The notes beneath the pieces are model-generated. The model had not been told where the DNA came from, did no database searches, and worked only from the letters and a program-made list of their open reading frames with translations. The position numbers were made by a program, and so were the translations under genes. A stretch of DNA of 10,890 bases, from NCBI GenBank assembly GCA_020058145.1, contig JAGVEP010000128.1:1-10890 (forward strand), read 5' to 3'. The stretch is from Phycisphaerae bacterium (GTDB lineage: Bacteria; Planctomycetota; Phycisphaerae; UBA1845; Fen-1342). Below, one piece after another: positions 6,614 to 10,890 of this stretch. Within the stretch, counting starts at the first letter, position 1; each line of letters begins with the position of its first letter.

Positions 6614-7018
6614 TATGGGACTGCAGTCCGGCGACGGCGAACACGCATGGCCGACGGGGACGTTGGCCGCTACATGCGGGCGGGCGGGTGTTGAGGTGTG
6701 GACGGTTGGGAGAGAGGGAGTGGAACATGGCGTCTCCTGGGGATACTGTTCCACGCTGGCGCGGGCGGGCAAGCGAGCGGGTGGAGATTGGTGGATTTTG
6801 GCGGGATTACTCGATTTTGGATTTTGGATTGAGGCGGAACATTACGCCGGTGCGATCTGTCCCCCTTAGCACGGGCCGGGGGCCGGTTCCGCGCGCGCCA
6901 CGCTCCCTCTCACACTGCGTCCCAATCCAATGCTCGGTATGATGAAGCGCGTGACGAGAGGTTGGCCGCTTGGACGTTGAACGGCAGGCGGGCTGCGTTT
7001 TGCCAAGGAAACCCCGGC

Positions 7019-7342
7019 ATGGTTGCTGAGTCGATTGCCGTGAGCATTCGGCAGTACCTCGCGGTCGTGCGTGCCGCCGGCATCCAGGTGCAGCGGGCTA
7101 TCTTGTTCGGCTCGTACGCGCGCGGGACGGCCGGCCCGTGGAGCGACATCGACTTGGTGATCATCGCCCCGGAACTCGACGCTCCGGACACCCGCCGGCT
7201 GGCGGACAAGCTCTGGGAATTGCGGGCGGTGACCGATTCGCGTATCGAGCCCGTGCCGTGCGGCCAGCGCGAGTGGGAAACCGACGGGACCCGCCCCATT
7301 CTGGAAATCGCCCGGCGCGAGGGCGTGGTGATTGACGAATGA
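7019..7342 (+). CDS. Nucleotidyltransferase domain protein (MNT family), second copy
   Basis: A 107-residue minimal nucleotidyltransferase with ILFGSYARG (28-36) and SDIDLVI (42-48; D43 and D45 as metal ligands). The third acidic position appears to be E77 in RIEPVP. It is only distantly similar to the protein at 3814, so this is not a local duplication. ATG 7019 has AAGGA (7005-7009) 9 nt upstream; a TTG at 6962 would add 19 unlikely residues. Known members are AMPylating antitoxins paired with HEPN toxins, or domains of larger transferases. Here the gene that should encode a HEPN partner is missing, and its stop overlaps, by ATGA, an ORF copied from the citF 3' end. Confidence 0.82.
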   Translation: MVAESIAVSIRQYLAVVRAAGIQVQRAILFGSYARGTAGPWSDIDLVIIAPELDAPDTRRLADKLWELRAVTDSRIEPVPCGQREWETDGTRPILEIARREGVVIDE

Positions 7343-7488
7343 CCGAGATTGGTCAGTCCAACAAGCCGCCCGCCCCGCCCAAGTTCGGCGACAAGGTCGT
7401 CGCGGCGATCAAGTGGGTGGACGGGACGGTGATCGACTGCGTAAGGGCGGTCGAAATTCAGGGCCCGACCGCGGCTGGAGGCGAGTAG
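7339..7488 (+). pseudogene. Duplicated 3' end of citF (49-codon ORF)
   Basis: The frame from ATG 7339 to TAG 7488 encodes 49 residues, of which about 40 repeat the CitF C-terminus: PPAPPKFGDKVVAAIKW, then VDGTVIDCVRAVEIQG and GGE at the end. At DNA level 7393-7442 equals 6267-6316 at 49 of 50 bases, and similarity continues through the stop into TAGCGGCCGG. The rest of the gene is absent, so it cannot be a working CitF. The ATG overlaps the stop of the nucleotidyltransferase gene (ATGA), which would allow coupled translation. It is most simply a fragment left by duplication, though the preserved start, frame and stop leave room for an expressed peptide. Confidence 0.8.
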
Positions 7489-7512
7489 CGGCCGGGCTCT
7501 GTACCGGCCGCT
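7487..7512 (+). terminator. 9-bp GC hairpin at the end of the citF tail copy
   Basis: AGCGGCCGG (7487-7495) pairs perfectly with CCGGCCGCT (7504-7512) around GCTCTGTA. The stem includes the last two bases of the TAG stop. It is terminator-like but lacks a T-run. Confidence 0.45.
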
Positions 7513-7577
7513 CAGAACGCGAAGCGCAAGCGAGCGCCGGTTTGCACCGGAAGGTCGGCAGCCCTGAGCGCGCCACC

Positions 7578-7641
7578 CTGCCCGCGTCTACAGCTCGTAG
7601 CGTGCGTCCCGGACGCACCGCCCTGCTGCCCGCGTCTACAG
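7578..7641. repeat. 16-bp direct repeats flanking GTAG-type hairpin copy 3
   Basis: CTGCCCGCGTCTACAG occurs at 7578-7593 and 7626-7641, period 48 bp. Between them lies the 29-bp hairpin unit 7594-7622, with GTGCGTC (7602-7608) facing GACGCAC (7612-7618), which matches 3671-3699 at 26 of 29 bases. The block fills the space before the antitoxin gene. Confidence 0.6.
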
Positions 7642-7720
7642 AGGCACATGCGGTGCGTAGCACAGCGGCGCTGCGGGGCACACCGCCGCGAGGCGTATGA
7701 CCGTTAGGCAAGACCCCGCG

Positions 7721-7960
7721 ATGCTAAAGCTCCACCCCAAAATGCTGAAAAAGAACGGCCGCAACGAGTTCGTCGTCCTGCCCTACGAGGAGTTCCAGGC
7801 GTTGCAGGAGCGCCTGCTCGACGCCGCCGACCTCCTCACGCTCCGCCGCGCCCGCCGCGCGGACAACCCGCGGAAGCAGGTGCTGACGCTCGACAACCTG
7901 ACCAAACGGCTGGGCCTCTCCAGCCGCCCCCGCCGCGGCCGGCGGCCTCGGACTACCTGA
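7721..7960 (+). CDS. Phd/YefM-family antitoxin, no adjacent toxin
   Basis: From ATG 7721 the product has 79 residues and begins MLKLHPKMLKKNG, then EFVVLPYEEFQALQERL (15-31), ADLLTLRRA and a final LTLDNLTKRLGL. This is the usual pattern of Phd/YefM antitoxins, which bind their own operator through the N-terminal half and mask a RelE-, ParE- or Doc-type toxin through the C-terminal helix. An ATG at 7697 would add eight residues and fits the family less well. A basic tail (SSRPRRGRRPRTT) extends beyond the usual end. The toxin gene normally overlaps or closely follows, but none does: a hairpin and an IS630 remnant come next. No clear ribosome binding site is seen. Confidence 0.75.
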   Translation: MLKLHPKMLKKNGRNEFVVLPYEEFQALQERLLDAADLLTLRRARRADNPRKQVLTLDNLTKRLGLSSRPRRGRRPRTT

Positions 7961-7985
7961 CCAGACCATCGATCGTAGACCACAA

Positions 7986-8011
7986 GCTGGGCTGACTACT
8001 CGAAGCCCAGC
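7986..8011 (+). terminator. 8-bp hairpin after the antitoxin gene
   Basis: GCTGGGCT (7986-7993) pairs perfectly with AGCCCAGC (8004-8011) around a 10-nt loop, 25 bp past the antitoxin stop. It is terminator-like in position; no T-run follows. Confidence 0.35.
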
Positions 8012-8089
8012 GATCGCCGAGAAACGCTCGAAGCCGAGTCGAGATCGAAAACGTAAGTCATTGCACGCTGACATGCTCGATATCCTGCT

Positions 8090-8174
8090 AACCCAAGTTA
8101 GGCACTTTTGACGCAAGACGGCCCTGCCGCCATCGCCAAGGCCGATTCGCATTCAAGAGTGTCTAACTGGGGTT
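8090..8174. repeat. 22-bp imperfect inverted repeat, likely IS630-type ends
   Basis: The arm 8090-8111 begins AACCCAAGTTAGGCAC, and the arm 8153-8174 ends GTGTCTAACTGGGGTT. As inverted repeats they match at 19 of 22 positions and enclose only 41 bp. They directly precede a broken IS630-family transposase, so they are probably terminal inverted repeats of that element or of a small non-autonomous derivative. No TA target duplication was found at the edges. Confidence 0.5.
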
Positions 8175-8489
8175 TCCCGCGCACGAGGTTGCCGCGTTGC
8201 TGGGGGTTTCCACGCCCGCCGTGTGGCGCTGGCTCACGCCCACGACCTGGCGCTGCCGGATAACCTGCGGCTCTTGTTCCTGCCGCCCTACAGCCCGGAA
8301 CTCAACCCGGTCGAGCACGTCTGGGAATACCTGCGCGAGAACCACTTTGGCAACGACACCTTCCCGACCCTGGAGGCCGTCGGCGAGAGGCTCTGCGAAG
8401 GCCTGCGCGCCCTCGCCGCGCAGCCGGACCTGGTCCGCTCCTTGACGTGCTTCGACTGGTTAAATACTATACGTTTGTCGTCAAATTAG
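8167..8489 (+). mobile_element. IS630-family transposase remnant with internal deletion
   Basis: Two pieces of one transposase are joined out of frame. The first (frame of 8173, open from 8167) encodes HEVAALLGVSTPAVWRWL, the helix-turn-helix found near the N-terminus of IS630 transposases. The second (frame of 8223, to TAG 8489) encodes LPDNLRLLFLPPYSPELNPV, then a segment ending in LTCFDWLN. This is the C-terminal part of the DDE domain, with the last catalytic acidic residue in the PVEHVW segment. The switch lies near 8230-8250, so most of the protein, including the first two catalytic acidic residues, is deleted. It cannot be active. Its stop codon is 2 bp from the stop of the opposing dehydrogenase gene, so no right terminal repeat of the element is left. 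Confidence 0.82.
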
Positions 8490-8491
8490 TA

Positions 8492-9658
8492 TCAGAAGGC
8501 GCTTTCGCCCGTGATTTGCCGCCCAACGATGAGCTGGTGAATCGTCTCGGTGCCCTCGTAGGTGATCACGCTCTCCAGGTTGAGCATGTGGCGGACGGGG
8601 CCGCACTCGATACTGATCCCGCCGGCGCCGAGCAGGTCGCGGGCCGCGCGGGCCACGTCGAGGGCCATGCGGACGTTGTTCCACTTGGCCAGCGACACCT
8701 GCGCGTGGTGCATCCGGTCGAGGTCCTTGAGCCGTCCGAGCTGCCAAGCCAGCAGTTGGGCCGTCGAAATCCGCCGCAACATGTCCGCCAGCCGCTGCTG
8801 AACGATCTGCTTCTTGATGAGTGTCTCGCCGAAGAGCACGCGCTGCCGGGCAAAGGCGAGCGCTTCCTGGTAGCACGCCTGAGCCGCACCCAGCGCGCCC
8901 CAGGCGATCCCGTAGCGGGCCTGCGTCAGGCAACCGAGCGGGGCGCCGAGCCCCTCGGCCAGCGGCAGCCGGTTTCGCTCCGGGATGCGGCAATCATCAA
9001 AGAACTGCTCCGACGTGACGGACGCGCGCAGCGAAAACTTGTGCTGAATGTCGCGTGCCGTGTACCCAGGTGTGCCCTTTTCGACGAGAAAACCGCGCAC
9101 ACCTGCATCGGTCGCGGCCCACACGACAGCCACGTCGGCCACCGAGCCGCTCGTGATCCACATCTTCGCGCCGCTCAGCAGCCAGTCGCCGCCGGACTTC
9201 CGCGCGTGCGTTTTCATAGCGCCAGGGTCGGAGCCGCCATCCGGCTCGGTCAGGCCAAAGCAGCCGATCGCCTCCCCGCGGGCCAGCGCGGGTAGCCAGC
9301 GGGTTTTCTGCTCGTCCGAGCCGTAACGGTGCAGCGGATACATCACGAGCCCGCTCTGCACCGAGGCGAAGCTGCGCACACCGCTGTCGCCGCGCTCCAA
9401 CTCCTGCATGATAAGCCCGTACGCGACGTTGCTGAGCCCCGCACAGCCGTAGTCCTTCAGCGTCGGGCCGAACAGGCCGAGTGCGGCCATTTCGGGGACC
9501 AGTTCGCGCGGGAAGCGCTCGTGCTCGAAGCACTCGCCGATGATCGGCAGGACACGTTCGTCGACGAACCGCGCTACCGTCGCCTGCACCTGCCGCTCGT
9601 CTTCGGTCAGCAGCCCGGCCAGGTCCAGGAAATCCGGACGACTCGTGTTTGGTATCAC
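8492..9658 (-). CDS. Glutaryl-CoA dehydrogenase (acyl-CoA dehydrogenase family)
   Basis: This FAD enzyme oxidises and decarboxylates glutaryl-CoA to crotonyl-CoA in lysine, tryptophan and aromatic acid breakdown, passing electrons to ETF. From GTG at 9658-9656 the product has 388 residues, the normal length. It shows GVRSFASVQSGLVM (93-106), whose Arg95 matches the substrate-carboxylate-binding arginine of glutaryl-CoA dehydrogenases. It also has CFGLTEPDGGSDPGAM (133-148), WITSG (167-171), ARYGIAWGALGAA (247-259), RDLLGAGGIS (340-349) and TYEGTETIHQLIVGRQITG (366-384), with Glu368 as the likely catalytic base. GGAG lies 9 nt before the GTG, which supports this start; extending upstream adds only low-complexity sequence. 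The Arg and the whole C-terminal block favour this enzyme over short- or medium-chain dehydrogenases. No ETF or CoA-transferase gene is adjacent. Confidence 0.9.
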   Translation of the reverse strand: MIPNTSRPDFLDLAGLLTEDERQVQATVARFVDERVLPIIGECFEHERFPRELVPEMAALGLFGPTLKDYGCAGLSNVAYGLIMQELERGDSGVRSFASVQSGLVMYPLHRYGSDEQKTRWLPALARGEAIGCFGLTEPDGGSDPGAMKTHARKSGGDWLLSGAKMWITSGSVADVAVVWAATDAGVRGFLVEKGTPGYTARDIQHKFSLRASVTSEQFFDDCRIPERNRLPLAEGLGAPLGCLTQARYGIAWGALGAAQACYQEALAFARQRVLFGETLIKKQIVQQRLADMLRRISTAQLLAWQLGRLKDLDRMHHAQVSLAKWNNVRMALDVARAARDLLGAGGISIECGPVRHMLNLESVITYEGTETIHQLIVGRQITGESAF

Positions 9659-9698
9659 TGAGCTTATCTCCGTGAGCCTCGTCCCGGTCGATGCGGTG

Positions 9699-9704
9699 AT
9701 TCTA
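9699..9704 (-). promoter_or_regulatory. Possible -10 box of the glutaryl-CoA dehydrogenase gene
   Basis: Read on the minus strand the hexamer is TAGAAT, 40 bp upstream of the GTG start. No convincing -35 is present at 16-18 bp. The same hexamer occurs at 3728, before the first nucleotidyltransferase gene. Confidence 0.3.
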
Positions 9705-9762
9705 GCGCTTCCCGGCGATCGGGACCACGCGGAGGAGGGAACGGGGGGAAAGAGGGGCACAG

Positions 9763-9802
9763 GCACGAAGGCACGGAGGCACGAAGGCACGAAGGGGCGG
9801 AG
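9763..9802. repeat. 8-bp tandem repeat (GCACGAAG)n upstream of the dehydrogenase gene
   Basis: Units are GCACGAAG, GCACGGAG, GCACGAAG, GCACGAAG and a diverged GGGCGGAG. G-rich sequence lies on both sides. The unit length and the ACGAA/ACGGA alternation resemble the citF insertion at 4867-4898, so both seem to belong to one repeat type. Confidence 0.75.
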
Positions 9803-9866
9803 GAAGGGGGATCGAGGTGGGGTTGGTCCCAGAATAGCAAGGTCGCAGTGCGGTGGGCTGAAGATG

Positions 9867-9911
9867 ACCAAGGTGATCATGCGCGCACACCCCCCTCTTG
9901 AGCACCTTGGT
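9867..9911. repeat. Palindromic element TGATCACCTT, copy 2
   Basis: ACCAAGGTGATCA (9867-9879) and TGAGCACCTTGGT (9899-9911) are 13-bp inverted arms with one mismatch around the same 19-nt loop as in copy 1. The element contains the stop codon and the last 10 or so codons of the minus-strand ATPase gene, so it has been incorporated into coding sequence. Confidence 0.75.
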
Positions 9912-10890
9912 TGGGGGATGAGGAGCGGAGCTGCCAGAACCAGGCGGATGTGGCGTTAGGCTTGAGCGAACGAATGCCCAGGACGCGTTTGGCGCGGCGC
10001 AAGGTAGAAATTGACAGGCCGGTGGCACGTGCGTTGCGGAAGATGTCGGGCACGGGGCACGGGCCGGCGGATAGGCAGTCGGCAAGCCAGTCGCAGGCGT
10101 CGGACAAGAGAGATTGGTCGTCGTCGGGCAAGTCCACGAGACCGGCGGCCACGCCGCAAGGTGCCGACTCCCAGGTCAGGTGTGGGCCGGGGCCGATGTG
10201 GAACGCAAGAGGTGTGGGGAGCGGGCCGTAGACGGATTTGAGAGGTGAGAGGATGCGGCGGCCGGGACAGGCGGGGTCGGCGGTCAGCAGGTGGACGGCG
10301 CGGGCGGCGGCGACGAGTTGGAGAGAGCCACGAGCGCGGTAGAGCAAGCGGCGAGTGCGGGTTTTACTCAGGTGTCCGATGGCCAGGATGGCCACCGCGT
10401 AGTTTTGGGCGATAGCGGCTAATTCGGCGAGGAGTTGGCCCAGGCGGGCAGAATCGAAGTGGACAGCGGGTGCGAGCAAGGCGTGGAGCGGGTCGAGGAT
10501 GACGAGGCGCGGGCTGGTGATGGCGCGGATTGCTTGCGCGAGTACGTCGAGGTGATCGGGCAGCATGAGGGGTACGCACGGATCGGATGGGGGCGGGGTG
10601 TAGGGCGGTGGCGGATCGGGGAGGCAGGAAGGCCTGAACGGGCGAGCGGCGTGATAGTGCGGGGTGACGCCGTCGACGATACAGACGAGACGGGTGTCGG
10701 CGCCGGCGGCCGAAAGGCGTGGCAAGAGGGCGTCGGCGGGAGAGTCCTCGGGCGAGACGAGAACAACGCCGGCGTAGTATGGCGGCGTGGCGAGGCGGGA
10801 AGGTGGGAACGGGGGAACGGGGGTATTTCGTCGACTACGCGGACGGCTTGCTGTTCGCCGCGCTGTGGGGCGGCGGTCTCCTGGAGTTCG
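9877..10890 (-). CDS. AAA_25/RepA-like ATPase with C-terminal winged helix, 5' end missing
   Basis: The frame is open from the right edge to the TGA at 9879-9877. It encodes VVLVSPEDSPADALLPRL (about 10765-10714), which is the strand after Walker A in RecA-like AAA_25 ATPases, then RLVILDPLHALL (Walker B, ILDP), VAILAIGHLSKTRTRRLLYR (sensor strand and arginine-rich loop), and AARAVHLL. The C-terminus, LSDACDWLADCLSAG to TLRRAKRVLGIRSL and AWFWQL, has the winged-helix form common in this family. Such proteins resemble RepA-type replicative helicases and occur in plasmids, phages and integrative elements, so a replication or mobile-element role is likely. No Walker A (GKS/T) is visible in the 40 or so codons upstream. 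A G-rich repeat there (10805-10820) may have altered the N-terminus, or Walker A lies outside. A proline-rich linker follows the first block. Confidence 0.78.
   Translation of the reverse strand, partial: RTPGDRRPTARRTASRPRSRRNTPVPPFPPSRLATPPYYAGVVLVSPEDSPADALLPRLSAAGADTRLVCIVDGVTPHYHAARPFRPSCLPDPPPPYTPPPSDPCVPLMLPDHLDVLAQAIRAITSPRLVILDPLHALLAPAVHFDSARLGQLLAELAAIAQNYAVAILAIGHLSKTRTRRLLYRARGSLQLVAAARAVHLLTADPACPGRRILSPLKSVYGPLPTPLAFHIGPGPHLTWESAPCGVAAGLVDLPDDDQSLLSDACDWLADCLSAGPCPVPDIFRNARATGLSISTLRRAKRVLGIRSLKPNATSAWFWQLRSSSPNQGAQEGGVRA
10805..10823. repeat. Short 8-bp tandem repeat inside the ATPase reading frame
   Basis: GGGAACGG occurs twice in tandem (10805-10812, 10813-10820) followed by GGG. 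Read on the minus strand it yields the proline-rich TPVPPFPPS just before the ATPase strand. It has the same 8-bp period and G-rich make-up as the repeats at 4867 and 9763. Confidence 0.5.

Larger units (their letters stand above)
6366..7018. other. Gene-poor, repeat-rich spacer between citF and the second nucleotidyltransferase
   Basis: No ORF here looks like a protein. The stretch holds a palindromic element (6429-6470), two half copies (6580-6613), an 8-bp inverted repeat GTGGAACA/TGTTCCAC (6720-6727, 6747-6754) with a 19-nt gap, and a more AT-rich run with three GATTTTGG units (6793-6827), two of them adjacent. A TATGAT hexamer at 6938-6943 is a weak candidate -10 box for the gene at 7019. 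Confidence 0.6.

Noticed and set aside
4815..6728. 637-codon minus-strand ORF
   Set aside because: It lies antisense to citF, whose frame carries the family motifs; the minus product has no recognisable domain and is a product of high GC.
6549..6942. Short plus-strand ORFs in the spacer after citF
   Set aside because: They run through repeats, use unusual composition and match no family pattern.
7332..7700. 122-codon plus-strand ORF over the citF tail copy
   Set aside because: It is the shifted frame of the citF-derived segment; the same shifted frame appears over citF itself at 6230.
8447..9295. 282-codon plus-strand ORF
   Set aside because: Antisense to the glutaryl-CoA dehydrogenase gene, which has full-length family motifs.
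9659..9880. N-terminal extension of the dehydrogenase to 9880
   Set aside because: The added residues come from the 8-bp repeat and palindromic element; GTG at 9658 has a ribosome binding site and gives the normal length.
10779..10890. Plus-strand ORF starting at ATG 10779 and running off the edge
   Set aside because: Its first half is the simple repeat and it overlaps the ATPase frame; too short to support, though it cannot be excluded without more sequence.

Overview
The window looks like chromosomal DNA from a GC-rich bacterium. Most gene starts carry Shine-Dalgarno-like sequences. The spacers are full of GC hairpins, dispersed palindromes and 8-bp tandem repeats. That style, with an AAA_25-type ATPase and scattered orphan toxin-antitoxin genes, suggests Planctomycetota or a related environmental lineage. 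This placement is an inference from style; no rRNA or other marker is present to confirm it.

Left part (1-3628), + strand. The window opens inside a gene that reads as GatE, the tRNA-binding/kinase subunit of the Glu-tRNA(Gln) amidotransferase GatDE known from archaea, and not as the usual bacterial GatB. It is followed by asnA (ammonia-dependent asparagine synthetase), with a palindrome between them, then by a cluster of strong hairpins and a class I SAM methyltransferase. GatE and AsnA fit together: both concern amide amino acids for translation, and free asparagine could serve an AsnRS or act as amide donor for a GatD asparaginase-like subunit.

Middle part (3629-8489), + strand. A minimal nucleotidyltransferase (MNT) is followed by the 5' stub of its HEPN partner, then a small three-helix membrane protein. 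Next is citF (citrate lyase alpha subunit), which carries an in-frame insertion built on an 8-bp tandem repeat. A repeat-rich spacer of about 650 bp follows, with a palindromic element whose near-identical copy lies 3.4 kb away. A second MNT gene then overlaps, by ATGA, a 49-residue ORF that duplicates the citF 3' end. After it come a Phd/YefM antitoxin with no toxin and a broken IS630-family transposase preceded by a 22-bp inverted repeat. The stretch looks like accessory DNA in which toxin-antitoxin genes and an insertion sequence have decayed.

Right part (8490-10890), - strand. A complete glutaryl-CoA dehydrogenase gene ends 2 bp from the transposase remnant. Upstream of it are a candidate -10 box, an 8-bp tandem repeat and the second palindromic element. 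That element supplies the stop codon and last codons of an AAA_25/RepA-like ATPase with a C-terminal winged helix; its 5' end and Walker A lie beyond, or are disrupted near, the right edge.

The main observations are the GatE-type gene beside asnA in apparently bacterial DNA, the 8-bp-unit insertion in citF, the duplicated citF tail coupled to an MNT gene, and three antitoxin-type genes without an intact toxin.
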